Positions 49,530-62,727 of a stretch of 64,000 nt of DNA are shown here, piece by piece. Under the pieces are notes generated by a model that was given only the letters and a program-made list of their open reading frames with translations, searched no databases and was not told the origin of the DNA. The stretch is from NCBI RefSeq assembly GCF_900110955.1, contig NZ_FOFR01000013.1, positions 62,001 through 126,000 of the forward strand, given 5' to 3'. This DNA comes from Lentzea xinjiangensis (GTDB taxonomy: Bacteria > Actinomycetota > Actinomycetes > Mycobacteriales > Pseudonocardiaceae). Position numbers and translations under genes: made by a program. Position 1 is the first letter of the stretch. Each line of letters starts with the position of its first letter.

Positions 49530-51188
49530 ATGACCACCGCCGACAACGGTTTCGCCGACCTGGGGCTGCGGCCCGACATCCTCAACGCACTCACCACCCT
49601 GGGCTACGAGGAGCCGACGCCGATCCAAAGTGAAGCGATCCCGCCGCTGCTCGCCGGCAACGACCTGCTCGGGCAGGCCGCCACGGGCACGGGCAAGACG
49701 GCGGCGTTCGCGTTGCCACTGCTCGAACGCATCGCCGACCGGATCGGCAAGGGCGAGAAGCCCCTGGCGCTCGTGCTCGCCCCGACCCGCGAGCTCGCCG
49801 TGCAGGTGTCGGAGGCCGTGCACCGCTACGGCCGCCACCTGGGCACGCGCGTGCTGCCGATCTACGGCGGCCAGCCGATCGGCCGCCAGCTCCGCGAGCT
49901 GTCCCGCGGCGTCGACGTGGTGGTCGCGACCCCGGGCCGGGCGATCGACCACCTGCAGCGCGGCACCTTGCAGCTCGGCGACCTCCAGGTCGTCGTGCTC
50001 GACGAGGCCGACGAGATGCTCGACATGGGCTTCGCCGAGGACATCGACGCGATCCTCAACGAGACCCCGGCGCAGCGGCAGACCGTACTGTTCTCGGCCA
50101 CGATGCCGCCGCGCATCGACCGCATGGCCAAGAGCCACCTGCGCGAGCCGGTGCTGATCCAGATCGAGCGCGAGAAGACCGAGCCCGGCGAAGCGCCGCG
50201 CGTCCGGCAGACCGCGTACCTGGTGCGCCGCGAGCACAAGCCCGCCGCGCTCGGCCGCGTGCTCGACGTCGAGTCGCCGACCGCGGCCGTCGTCTTCTGC
50301 CGCACGCGCGACGAGGTCGACCAGCTCACCGAGACGCTGAACGGCCGCGGCTACCGCGCCGAGTCGCTGCACGGCGGCATCAGCCAGGAGCAGCGCGACC
50401 GCGTGATGGCCCGCCTGCGCGGCGGCACCGCCGACCTGCTGGTGGCCACCGACGTCGCGGCCCGCGGCCTCGACATCGAGCAGCTCACCCACGTCGTGAA
50501 CTACAACGTGCCTTCGGCGCCCGAGGCCTACACGCACCGCATCGGCCGCGTGGGCCGCGCCGGCCGCGAGGGCGTCGCGATCACCCTGGTCGAGCCGCGC
50601 GAGAACTCGATGCTCAAGACCATCGAGCGCGTCACCAAGACCAAGATCCCGGTCGAGAAGGTCCCGACGGTCGCCGACCTGCGCGCCCGCCAGCTCGAGC
50701 TGACCCGCTCCTCGCTGCACGAGTCGCTGCTGGAGGACGACCTGTCGCGGTTCCGCGTCGTCGTCGAGACGCTGGCCGACGAGTTCGACGTGATGGACAT
50801 CGCGCTGGCCGCGGTGAAGCTCGCCCACGAGGCCTCCGGTGCCGCCGCCGACGAGGAGGAGATCCCGGAGGTGCGCCCGCGCGAGGACCGCCCGCGCCGG
50901 GACGGCGTCGCCGGTCCCCGCCGCGAACGCCGCGGCCCGTCGGAGGGCATGACGAGGCTGTTCCTGGGCGCCGGCCGCTCGTCCGGCATCCGGCCGCAGG
51001 ACATCGTCGGCGCGATCACCGGCGAGACCGGCCTGAAGGGCCGCGACATCGGCGCGATCGAGATCGCCGACCGCTTCTCGCTGGTGGAGGTGCCGGGCCC
51101 GGCCGCGAACGACGTGATCGAGCAGCTCCGGGACGCCACGATCAAGGGCAAGCGCGTCACGATCCGCCGGGAGCGCCAGCCCCGCTAG
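49530..51188 (+). CDS. deaD: DEAD-box RNA helicase (DeaD/CsdA type)
   Basis: 552 residues. Q motif GYEEPTPIQ, motif I AATGTGKT, motif Ia PTRELA, motif II DEAD, motif III SAT, motif V ATDVAARGLD and motif VI HRIGRVGRAGR are all intact. An acidic/basic linker follows (about 440-475) and then a DbpA-type RNA-binding domain (TRLFLGAGRSSGIRPQDIVG). It unwinds RNA during ribosome assembly and cold adaptation. GGGGGAAG lies about 10 bases before the ATG. The 39-bp repeat array follows directly. Confidence 0.93.
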   Translation: MTTADNGFADLGLRPDILNALTTLGYEEPTPIQSEAIPPLLAGNDLLGQAATGTGKTAAFALPLLERIADRIGKGEKPLALVLAPTRELAVQVSEAVHRYGRHLGTRVLPIYGGQPIGRQLRELSRGVDVVVATPGRAIDHLQRGTLQLGDLQVVVLDEADEMLDMGFAEDIDAILNETPAQRQTVLFSATMPPRIDRMAKSHLREPVLIQIEREKTEPGEAPRVRQTAYLVRREHKPAALGRVLDVESPTAAVVFCRTRDEVDQLTETLNGRGYRAESLHGGISQEQRDRVMARLRGGTADLLVATDVAARGLDIEQLTHVVNYNVPSAPEAYTHRIGRVGRAGREGVAITLVEPRENSMLKTIERVTKTKIPVEKVPTVADLRARQLELTRSSLHESLLEDDLSRFRVVVETLADEFDVMDIALAAVKLAHEASGAAADEEEIPEVRPREDRPRRDGVAGPRRERRGPSEGMTRLFLGAGRSSGIRPQDIVGAITGETGLKGRDIGAIEIADRFSLVEVPGPAANDVIEQLRDATIKGKRVTIRRERQPR

Positions 51189-51211
51189 CGAACAGCGCGG
51201 TGCCGCCCGTT

Positions 51212-51670
51212 CCGCGAGATCGGCGCGGGCGGCGCCGGGGCGTCCTGGTCGTGCCGGGTCGCGCGGGCGGCGCTGGGGCGCCTCCGGTCATGCCGGGTCA
51301 CGCGGGCAGCGCCGAGGTGCCTCCGGCCGTGCCGGGTCACGCGGGCAGCGCCGAGGTGCCTCCGATCGTGCCGGGTCACGCGGGCGGCACCGAACCGCCC
51401 CAGTCGTACCGGGCCACACAGGCAGCGCCGAGGTGCCTCCGGCCATGCCGGCTCACACGGGCGGCACCGAACCGCCCCAGTCATACCGGGCCACACAGGC
51501 AGCGCCAAGACGCCTCCGATCACACCGGCTCACCCAGGCAGCGCCGAACCGCCCCAGTCGCTCCGACTCACGCGCGCAGCACCAAGCCGCCCCAACCACA
51601 CCGGCCCACCCGCGCACCACCAAGCCGCCCCAACCAAACCGGCTCGCGCGTCTCCGGTCACACCGGCCCA
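51212..51670. repeat. Degenerating 38-39-bp tandem repeat array (about 12 units)
   Basis: The unit is close to GTGCCGGGTCACGCGGGC followed by AGCGCCGAGGTGCCTCCGGCC, clear at 51251, 51290 and 51329 and then drifting (CCGAACCGCCCCAGTC variants) to about 51670. It fills the space between the helicase stop (51188) and the stop of the convergent methyltransferase (51658). Units become more degenerate and less GC-rich toward the right. No spacers of CRISPR type exist. Confidence 0.85.
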
Positions 51671-52446
51671 CGCCGACCCTTCCGCGCCTCGACCAGGAAC
51701 CTCGTCGAAGTGCAGACGAACTCCCCGTGCTCCTGGATGTGCGCGTGCATGTCCAGGAGCCGGTCCCGGTAGGCCTCCACGGTGAACCCCGGCACCGTCC
51801 ACAGCACCTTCCGCAGGAAGTGCACCACCGCGCCGACGTCGAAGAACGCCACCCGCAGCGACACCGGCTCCAGCCGCACCACCTCGAGCCCGGCGGCCTC
51901 CGCGGCGGCCCGGGCCGCCGCGGTGCCGCGTTCCTCGCCCACCACCTGCGGTCCCATCATGAAGTCGGTCAGCTCCCGGTTCGTCCCCGCCCCGATCTGC
52001 TGCGAGAAGTAGGTCCCGCCGGGCTTGAGCACCCGCGCGACCTCCTGCCACGGCGTCACCACCGGGTGCCGGCTGATCACGAGGTCGAACACCCCGGTGC
52101 GGAACGGCAGCGGCCCGCCGTCGGGTGCCCGCACGACGAACGGCAGGTTCCTGGCGGCCACGGCGGCGTTCGGCGGCCACGACTCGGTCGCGGCCAGCAG
52201 GGGCGGCAGGACGGGGGCGGAGGCCGTCACCTCTCCCCCACCGGTCTGCAGGTCCAGCGCGGAGGAGACGGCGGCGAGCTTCGCGGCGATCAGCGACGCG
52301 TAGCCCCACGGCGGGCGTTCCTCGGTGGCCCGGCCCTCGAACCAGGAGAAGTCCCAGCCCTCCAGAGGCACGGCCGCGCCCTCGGCCACCAGTTCCTCGA
52401 ACGACTTCATGGCCTGATGCCACCACAGCGGTTCCGCCCGGGCCAT
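51658..52446 (-). CDS. SAM-dependent class I methyltransferase
   Basis: 262 residues with the ATG at 52446, or 250 with the ATG at 52410 (MKSFEEL). The SAM-binding region is LDLQTGGGEVTASAP, followed by FDLVISRHPVVTPWQEVARV and LKPGGTYFSQQIG, the typical Methyltransf_11 order. Substrate unknown. Neither start has a strong ribosome-binding site. The upstream leader contains two nested stem-loops (52473-52605) that could control expression. The 3' end runs into the tandem repeat array. Confidence 0.8.
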   Translation of the reverse strand: MARAEPLWWHQAMKSFEELVAEGAAVPLEGWDFSWFEGRATEERPPWGYASLIAAKLAAVSSALDLQTGGGEVTASAPVLPPLLAATESWPPNAAVAARNLPFVVRAPDGGPLPFRTGVFDLVISRHPVVTPWQEVARVLKPGGTYFSQQIGAGTNRELTDFMMGPQVVGEERGTAAARAAAEAAGLEVVRLEPVSLRVAFFDVGAVVHFLRKVLWTVPGFTVEAYRDRLLDMHAHIQEHGEFVCTSTRFLVEARKGRRGPV

Positions 52447-52472
52447 CGGTTTACCGGTCTGCCGCGCGAACG

Positions 52473-52535
52473 GCGGCACCTGCCCACACGAGACTCCGCG
52501 TCCTTCAGTCTCGCGAAAAGCCGGGCAGGTGCCGC
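52473..52535 (-). promoter_or_regulatory. Nested stem-loop in the leader of the methyltransferase gene
   Basis: The outer stem is GCGGCACCTGCCC (52473-52485) with GGGCAGGTGCCGC (52523-52535), 13 bp perfect. The inner stem is CGAGACT (52489-52495) with AGTCTCG (52507-52513), 7 bp perfect. It may be a terminator, attenuator or structured RNA element. Confidence 0.7.
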
Positions 52536-52547
52536 AAACAAGCACAA

Positions 52548-52605
52548 CGACCGAACGGCCGCACGGTTACGCCCTAAGGCGTAAGTCGGCAGGGCCGTTC
52601 GGTCG
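52548..52605 (-). terminator. Second nested stem-loop, after the VOC gene
   Basis: The outer stem is CGACCGAACGGCC (52548-52560) with GGCCGTTCGGTCG (52593-52605), 13 bp perfect. The inner stem is TTACGCC (52567-52573) with GGCGTAA (52578-52584). It sits 15 bp beyond the VOC stop at 52621, so it probably ends that transcript, yet it repeats the 13+7 architecture of the neighbour. Confidence 0.7.
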
Positions 52606-52620
52606 ACCGGGCCACCGCCC

Positions 52621-53019
52621 TCAGGCGCCGCGGTAGGTGCCGAAGCTCCAGCGGTTGCCCTCCGGGTCGGCGACGACGAAGCCGCGCGACCCGTAGTCCT
52701 CGTCGCGCAGCCCGCGGACCTCGGTCGCCCCGCGCGCCAGGCTGCGCGCGTGGACCTCGTCCGGCCGGTCCGTCACCACGTAGACGGATCCGGCGCCGGG
52801 TGTCGTCGCCACGGCCTCGCCGGTCGAGCGCACGGCGGACCCCAGCATCACGCCGCCGCCCTCCGGCCAGACGAGCTCGCAGTGCACGACCTCGCCCTCG
52901 GCCTCGCCGGGCACGACGAGGTGCTCGGCGAAACCGAAGGCCTCCACGAGGAAGCGGATCGCGGCGGGGGCGTCGCGGTAGGACAGCGTGGGCCAGCAGG
53001 TGGGTGCGGGTGTGGTCAT
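52621..53019 (-). CDS. VOC (glyoxalase/bleomycin-resistance) superfamily protein
   Basis: 132 residues with the beta-alpha-beta-beta-beta repeats of the VOC fold (CWPTLSYRDAPAAIRFLVEA, VVHCELVWPEGG, SVYVVTDRPDEVHARSLARG and FVVADPEGNRWSFGTYR). It resembles small glyoxalase/PhnB-like proteins; activity is unknown. Its ATG overlaps the TGA of the AraC gene (ATGA, 53016-53019), so the two are coupled. Confidence 0.85.
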   Translation of the reverse strand: MTTPAPTCWPTLSYRDAPAAIRFLVEAFGFAEHLVVPGEAEGEVVHCELVWPEGGGVMLGSAVRSTGEAVATTPGAGSVYVVTDRPDEVHARSLARGATEVRGLRDEDYGSRGFVVADPEGNRWSFGTYRGA

Positions 53020-53816
53020 GGCAGCGACTGTGCGCCCTGGCCCGCCCCGCCGCCTTGGACGAATGGAAGCTCGGTCGCGATCCACTCGGTCGGCGTGGCC
53101 CCGCACAGCGCCCGCCAGTCCCGGTTGAGGTGCGCCTGGTCGGCGTAGCCGCAGGCGGCGGCCACCTCGGTGAGCGTCGGCCTGCGCGGTCCGCGCAGCA
53201 TCCGGTTCGCCCGCTCGAACCGCATGACCCTGCCCGCGACCTTCGGCGTCAGCCCGTACTCGGCGGCGAACCGCGCGCTCAGGTGCTGCCGGCTCCACCC
53301 GACCTCGGCGGCGATCCCGGCCACCGCAGCGCCCGCCGCGAGCCGCTGCCACGCCCACGCCACCTCGGGCCGCTGCCGCACCGGCCGCACCAGCCGGCTC
53401 AGCACCAGGTCGAGGTGGGCGAACCGGTCCGCCCACGTCCGCGCGGTCCGCAGCCGTTCGCGCAGCTCGCCGGCGGGCGCGTCCAGGTCGGTCAGCCCGA
53501 CCGTCGTCCCGGAGAGCTCACCGGCGGGCCGGCCGAAGAACGCGCGCATGCCCAACGGCGTGAGGTCGCACTGGACACCGTGCTGGAACCCGTCGTGGCT
53601 GATCAGCACCGCCTCGTCGTGCAGGCCACCGCACAGCGCGGCGAAGCTGGCGCCCGGCAGGTCGACCGTGCCGTCCACCGTGACGACGAGGGTGAGCGAG
53701 CTCGACGGCAGCCCGCGGTGCACTCCCGGCCCGGACACGATCCGGTAGCCGGAGTACCGCGTCACGAACGGCCGCAGCCGCGGGTGCGGCAGGCCGGTGA
53801 CGTGCTCGACGTCCAC
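53016..53816 (-). CDS. AraC-family regulator
   Basis: 266 residues. An N-terminal domain of about 140 residues precedes a C-terminal double helix-turn-helix (AAVAGIAAEVGWSRQHLSAR, then TLTEVAAACGYADQAHLNRD). Coupling to a VOC gene is frequent for this subgroup. The GTG at 53816 lies 6 bases after TAGCAT, suggesting a leaderless mRNA. The gene is 9 bp after the ROK stop at 53826, so it could also be read from the ROK promoter. Confidence 0.85.
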   Translation of the reverse strand: MDVEHVTGLPHPRLRPFVTRYSGYRIVSGPGVHRGLPSSSLTLVVTVDGTVDLPGASFAALCGGLHDEAVLISHDGFQHGVQCDLTPLGMRAFFGRPAGELSGTTVGLTDLDAPAGELRERLRTARTWADRFAHLDLVLSRLVRPVRQRPEVAWAWQRLAAGAAVAGIAAEVGWSRQHLSARFAAEYGLTPKVAGRVMRFERANRMLRGPRRPTLTEVAAACGYADQAHLNRDWRALCGATPTEWIATELPFVQGGGAGQGAQSLP

Positions 53817-53825
53817 GTCGCGATG

Positions 53826-54800
53826 CTAGAACAACTCACCCAGCACGAGCAGTCCCGCGCCGATGGGCACCAGGTCGGAGCCGTACGACGTGACGCTCAC
53901 GGCCACGTCCGGCATGGCCCGCAGGTACAGCTCCGGCGACCGGAGCACCTCACGTCCACTCAGGACGATCTGGTCGAGGTCCAGCAACTGCACCAGGTTC
54001 GCCACCGCGGTGGCGAGCACGCGCGCGGCCTCGACCCCCGTGGCGGCCGCGTGCACCGCCTCGACGCACCCCCGGCGGCCGCACACGCACAACGGCCCGT
54101 CGAGCTGGATGGTGGTGTGCCCGAACTCGCCCGCGCCCGACCGCGCGCCGCGGTGCAGCTCTCCGCCGAGCAGCAGCCCCACGCCCAGACCGGTGCCGAC
54201 GAACACCACGGCCGCGTCCTCGAGCGGCCTGCGCCACGCCTCGGCGAGCACGGCCGCGTTGGTGTCCTTGTCGACCACGACCGGCAGCCCGAGCCGTTGC
54301 TCGGCCCGTGCCCGCAACGGCACCGCGGACCAGCCGGGCAGGCCGTGGGGCGACACCACCCCGTCGCGGAAGTCCAGCGGGCCGGCGATCCCGATGCCGA
54401 GCCCGAGGACCCGCTCCCCCGGTTCGACCGACGCCTCCAGCGCGGTCAAGACGTCCTCGGGGGTGAACATCGGGGCCAGCGGCACGACCGACGCCGACAC
54501 CACCTCACCGGTCAGGCCGAGCCGCACGACCCGCAGCTCGTCCCGGTCGACGTAGGCCCCGTACGCGAAGGCGCCGCCGGGGGCGAGCCGCAGGGCCATG
54601 CGCGGCTTGCCCCGGCCACCGTCGCGCACCGCGCCGGTCTCCTCCAGCAGGCCGGCCGCGATGAGCCGCGCCACGATCTTCGAGACCGCCTGCGGGGTCA
54701 GTCCTGCCTGCTCGGCGATGGAAGCCCTGCTCAGGGCCCCTGAGCGGACCAGCCTGAGCACCGTCCGGTCGTTGTGCGAACGCAGTGAGGTGAGGTCCAC
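53826..54800 (-). CDS. ROK-family sugar-responsive transcriptional regulator
   Basis: 324 residues. The N-terminal winged helix (LSRASIAEQAGLTPQAVSKI) is joined to a ROK sugar-kinase-like domain with FVGTGLGVGLLLGGELH and the zinc/sugar motif EFGHTTIQLDGPLCVCGRRG. ROK repressors release DNA when they bind a sugar or sugar phosphate. It is divergent from the Gfo/Idh gene by 38 bp, and a small dyad CAAC-AGC-GTTG (54814-54824) lies in this gap, where one site would control both genes. The GTG at 54800 has only a weak leader. Confidence 0.88.
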   Translation of the reverse strand: MDLTSLRSHNDRTVLRLVRSGALSRASIAEQAGLTPQAVSKIVARLIAAGLLEETGAVRDGGRGKPRMALRLAPGGAFAYGAYVDRDELRVVRLGLTGEVVSASVVPLAPMFTPEDVLTALEASVEPGERVLGLGIGIAGPLDFRDGVVSPHGLPGWSAVPLRARAEQRLGLPVVVDKDTNAAVLAEAWRRPLEDAAVVFVGTGLGVGLLLGGELHRGARSGAGEFGHTTIQLDGPLCVCGRRGCVEAVHAAATGVEAARVLATAVANLVQLLDLDQIVLSGREVLRSPELYLRAMPDVAVSVTSYGSDLVPIGAGLLVLGELF

Positions 54801-54807
54801 GCTCGCA

Positions 54808-54831
54808 ATTATTCAACAGCGTTGCTTTAAT
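54808..54831. promoter_or_regulatory. Probable ROK operator
   Basis: CAAC-AGC-GTTG (54814-54824) inside a longer AT-rich imperfect dyad (ATTA...TAAT) that fills the 38-bp gap between the divergent ROK and Gfo/Idh genes. Confidence 0.5.
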
Positions 54832-54838
54832 CGGAAGC

Positions 54839-55846
54839 ATGACTCGAGTCGGACTTCTGGGCTACGGCATCGCGGGACGGGTGTTCCACGCCCCGCTCAT
54901 CTCCTCGACGGAGGGCATGGACCTCGTCGCGATCGTCACGGGGAACCCGGAGCGGCAGGCGCAGGCCCGTGCCGCGCACCCCACCGCGGCGATCGTCACC
55001 GCGGACGAGCTGTTCGAGATCGACCTCGACCTGGTCGTCGTCGCCACCCCGAACCGCACGCACGCCGAGTACGCGCGGCGCGCGATCGGCAAGGGCGTCG
55101 CGGTCGTCGTCGACAAGCCGTTCGCGCCGACGTCGACCGAGGCGGCTGACCTGGTGGCCGCGGCGCGGGACGCGGGCGTGCCGCTCACCGTCTTCCAGAA
55201 CCGCCGCTGGGACAGTGACTTCCTCACCGTCGCCGAGGTCGTCGGCAAGCTGGGCGAGGTCCGGCGGTTCGAGTCCCGCTACGAGCGCTGGACGCCGGAG
55301 GTCCGGGACAACTGGCGCGAGCTCGGCGCACCCGAGGAGGCGGGCGGCCTGCTGTACGACCTCGGCGCCCACCTCGTCGACCAGGCCCTGCTGCTCTTCG
55401 GGCCGGTCACGAGCGTCTACGCGCAGCTCGACCTGCGCCGTCCCGGCGTGCGGGTCGACGACGACGTGTTCGTGGCGCTGACGCACGAGAACGGTGTCCG
55501 CTCCCACCTGTGGGCCAACGCGCACGCGGCGAACCACGGCCCGCGGTTCCGCGTGCTCGGCAGCGAGGGCGCGTTCGTGGTCGACGGTCTGGACGAGCAG
55601 GAGGACGCGCTCGCCGCCGGCCACCGCCCCACCGAGGCCGGCTGGGGCCGCGAGAAGCGCACCGGGAGGCTCGGCGTCCTCGGCGAGGCGGTCGAGGTGC
55701 CCGTCGAACCCGGCGCGTACCAGACCTTCTACGCCGAGCTCCAGGCCGGCCGCGTCCCCGTCGACCCCTCGGACGCGGTGTCCGCGCTGCGGGTCATCGA
55801 GGCCGCCTTCACGTCCGCGCGCGAGAACCGGGTGGTGGAGCTGTGA
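54839..55846 (+). CDS. Gfo/Idh/MocA-family sugar oxidoreductase
   Basis: 335 residues. The Rossmann loop is VGLLGYGIAGRVFHAPLI, the conserved Lys lies in VVVDKPFAPT and the C-terminal half has the catalytic region AGGLLYDLGAHLVDQALLLF. These NAD(P) enzymes oxidise or reduce sugars, inositols or their derivatives. The divergent ROK regulator supports a sugar substrate. The stop overlaps the GTG of the next gene (GTGA, 55843-55846), so the pair is coupled. Confidence 0.9.
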   Translation: MTRVGLLGYGIAGRVFHAPLISSTEGMDLVAIVTGNPERQAQARAAHPTAAIVTADELFEIDLDLVVVATPNRTHAEYARRAIGKGVAVVVDKPFAPTSTEAADLVAAARDAGVPLTVFQNRRWDSDFLTVAEVVGKLGEVRRFESRYERWTPEVRDNWRELGAPEEAGGLLYDLGAHLVDQALLLFGPVTSVYAQLDLRRPGVRVDDDVFVALTHENGVRSHLWANAHAANHGPRFRVLGSEGAFVVDGLDEQEDALAAGHRPTEAGWGREKRTGRLGVLGEAVEVPVEPGAYQTFYAELQAGRVPVDPSDAVSALRVIEAAFTSARENRVVEL

Positions 55847-56310
55847 ACTCCGAGGAGCTCCTGGCCCAGGAGAGGCGCCTGCAGTTCACCCGCTTCGGCA
55901 ACGACGTCGCGATCGAGCTCGGGCTGCACCTGCTCGCCGCCGCCCGCGAGCAGGGCCTGCCGATCGCGATCTCGGTCCAGCGCAACGGACACCGGCTCTT
56001 CCACGCCTCGCTGCCCGGCACCGCGCCGGACAACGACCGGTGGCTCGAGCGCAAGGCCCGCGTGGTCGACCGGTTCGGCCACAGCTCGTTCTACGTCGGC
56101 ACCACCTTCCGCGAGAAGGGCACGACGTTCGAGGCGGACTCGCGCCTGGACCCCGACCTCTACGCCGCGCACGGCGGCGTCTTCCCCGTCATCCTGCGCG
56201 GCACCGGCCCGGTCGGCACGGTCGGCGTCTCCGGCCTGCCCCAGGCGGAGGACCACGCGTTCGTGGTGACCCAGCTCGAAGAGTTTCTCAACGCCCGCGA
56301 AGGGCAATAG
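55843..56310 (+). CDS. UPF0303/HbpS-like (GlcG fold) protein
   Basis: 155 residues of the UPF0303 family (GlcG/HbpS fold): RFGNDVAIELGLHLLAAARE, then LPIAISVQRNGHRLF, GTAPDNDRWLERKARVVDRF and VGVSGLPQAEDHAFVV. HbpS relatives bind haem and some degrade it, while GlcG-type members sit in carbohydrate operons. The coupling to a Gfo/Idh gene fits the latter. No signal peptide, so cytoplasmic. Confidence 0.85.
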   Translation: MNSEELLAQERRLQFTRFGNDVAIELGLHLLAAAREQGLPIAISVQRNGHRLFHASLPGTAPDNDRWLERKARVVDRFGHSSFYVGTTFREKGTTFEADSRLDPDLYAAHGGVFPVILRGTGPVGTVGVSGLPQAEDHAFVVTQLEEFLNAREGQ

Positions 56311-56710
56311 CAGCAATGGCGCGCGACGCAAAACCGGCTTTCCGTGGCGATCACGCACCGAGGACCTCGACGATGTATTGAGGCACACCACTCCGAGTGG
56401 GTTTCACTCCACTCGCAGTGGTGTCGTATAGCATCCGATCCACCTCGGAAATGTGCACAATGGTGTGATCCCACTGAGCCGAACGAGTGGTCCCACCTGG
56501 ACTTCGACGAATGCCGCCGAGTCACCCACCTGTTACCGCACAGGTCTTCGAGTAGGTCGATAGTTGTACGCTCCGTAGTACCAACCGGCTTAATCCACCC
56601 ACCCGAATGTCGCCTTCTTGGCCCCTTCCCAGCTCTCAATCGCGAGAACTAACGTCATTTCCGGCGTTATCGGATTGGTCCATCAGCATTGAGATAGGTG
56701 GGTGCAGGTT
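56311..56710. other. 400-bp regulatory region before the encapsulin operon
   Basis: No gene on either strand. It holds two CCACTNNNAGTGG palindromes (56388-56421), a wider CCACT...AGTGG pair (56471-56490) and a possible -10 TATAGC (56427-56432). A long leader of about 270 bases would follow if that promoter is used. Confidence 0.55.
56388..56421. promoter_or_regulatory. Two 13-bp palindromes 21 bp apart before the encapsulin operon
   Basis: CCACTCCGAGTGG (56388-56400) and CCACTCGCAGTGG (56409-56421) share the form CCACT-N3-AGTGG and are spaced exactly two helical turns. Together they also form a 16-bp inverted repeat (56385-56424, one mismatch). A likely operator for paired dimers; the regulator is unknown. 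Confidence 0.65.
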
Positions 56711-60234
<3,524 letters not shown>

Positions 60235-60255
60235 TGCAGATTGGCAGGATTCGCA

Positions 60256-61656
<1,401 letters not shown>

Positions 61657-61658
61657 CG

Positions 61659-62717
61659 ATGACAGCGGAGATGTCCTCACGGACGACCGAACCGCTCGCC
61701 GCCGGCAGGCCGGCCGGCGAGGTGCTGGCGTGGAGCCGGAGCCTCGTGCTCCCGGCTCTGCGCAAGGCAGTCGACCAGTTGCCGCCGTCGGTGCGCGTGG
61801 TCGCCGAGTACCACCACGGGTGGCGCGACGAGTACGGCAACCCGGTGCTCGAGAACGGCGGCAAGGCGATCCGTCCCGCGTTGGCGCTGCTGGCGGCCGA
61901 AGCCGTCGGCGGCACCGCCTCCGCCGCCGTGCCGGCGGCGGTCGCGGTCGAGCTGATCCACAACTTCTCGCTGCTGCACGACGACGTGATGGACCGCGAC
62001 ACGACCCGGCGCCACCGGGCCACCGCGTGGACCGTGTTCGGGGTCAACGCGGCGATCCTGGCGGGTGATGCGTTGCAGGCGTTGGCCGTGGACGTGCTCG
62101 CGGCGTCCGGGCATCCGCGGGCGCTGGAGGCGATCCGGACGCTCGGTGACGCCACCGTGGAGCTGCTCGAGGGACAGGCGCTCGACCTCGACTTCGAGAC
62201 GCGATCGGAGGTCGCGGTGTCCGAGGTCGAGCGGATGGCGCGCGCCAAGACCGGTGCGCTGCTCGGCGCGTCCACGGCTCTGGGCGCGCTGTACGGCGAC
62301 GGCACCGACGAGCAGATCGAGGCCATGCGCAGCTACGGCACCGAGCTGGGGCTGGCGTTCCAGCACGTGGACGACCTGCTCGGCATCTGGGGCGACCTGG
62401 CGGTGACGGGCAAGGCCGCGCACTCGGACCTGGTGAACCGCAAGAAGTCCCTGCCGGTCGTGTACGCGCTGTCAGCCGGTGTGCCCGCGTCCGGCGAGCT
62501 GGGGGAGTTGTACTCCGGTTCTCAGGAAATGGACGCGGAAACGCTTGCGCGCGCGGCGGCCCTGGTCGCCGCGGCTGGTGGTCGGGCGTGGAGCCAGGCA
62601 CAGGCCGACGAACTGCACACGCGCGCGCTGGTTCATCTGGGCGAGGCCTCCCCCTCCGCTCGTGCGGCGGTGGAGCTCGGCACGCTCGCCCAGCTGGTCA
62701 CCCACCGAGACCACTGA
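61659..62717 (+). CDS. Polyprenyl diphosphate synthase (encapsulin-associated)
   Basis: 352-residue trans-isoprenyl diphosphate synthase. The first Asp-rich motif is [16 protein letters not shown] and the second is [13 protein letters not shown], with [16 protein letters not shown] before and [13 protein letters not shown] after. It joins IPP to an allylic starter, giving geranyl, farnesyl or geranylgeranyl diphosphate for the cyclase. The motif has no insertion and has Phe five residues before the first Asp. A farnesyl product would match the geosmin-like cyclase, but chain length is not certain. Such enzymes are known cargo or partners of family 2B shells. A flexible N-terminal 25 residues could serve in loading. 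Confidence 0.9.
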   Translation: MTAEMSSRTTEPLAAGRPAGEVLAWSRSLVLPALRKAVDQLPPSVRVVAEYHHGWRDEYGNPVLENGGKAIRPALALLAAEAVGGTASAAVPAAVAVELIHNFSLLHDDVMDRDTTRRHRATAWTVFGVNAAILAGDALQALAVDVLAASGHPRALEAIRTLGDATVELLEGQALDLDFETRSEVAVSEVERMARAKTGALLGASTALGALYGDGTDEQIEAMRSYGTELGLAFQHVDDLLGIWGDLAVTGKAAHSDLVNRKKSLPVVYALSAGVPASGELGELYSGSQEMDAETLARAAALVAAAGGRAWSQAQADELHTRALVHLGEASPSARAAVELGTLAQLVTHRDH

Positions 62718-62727
62718 AAGGGGCCCG

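Noticed and set aside
51212-51670. Tandem repeats as a CRISPR array
   Set aside because: Units are contiguous and drift gradually; there are no unique spacers and no cas genes.
52473-52605. Stem-loops as tRNA genes
   Set aside because: Arm lengths and loop sequences do not fit a cloverleaf, and no TPsiC-like GTTCRANNC box is in place.
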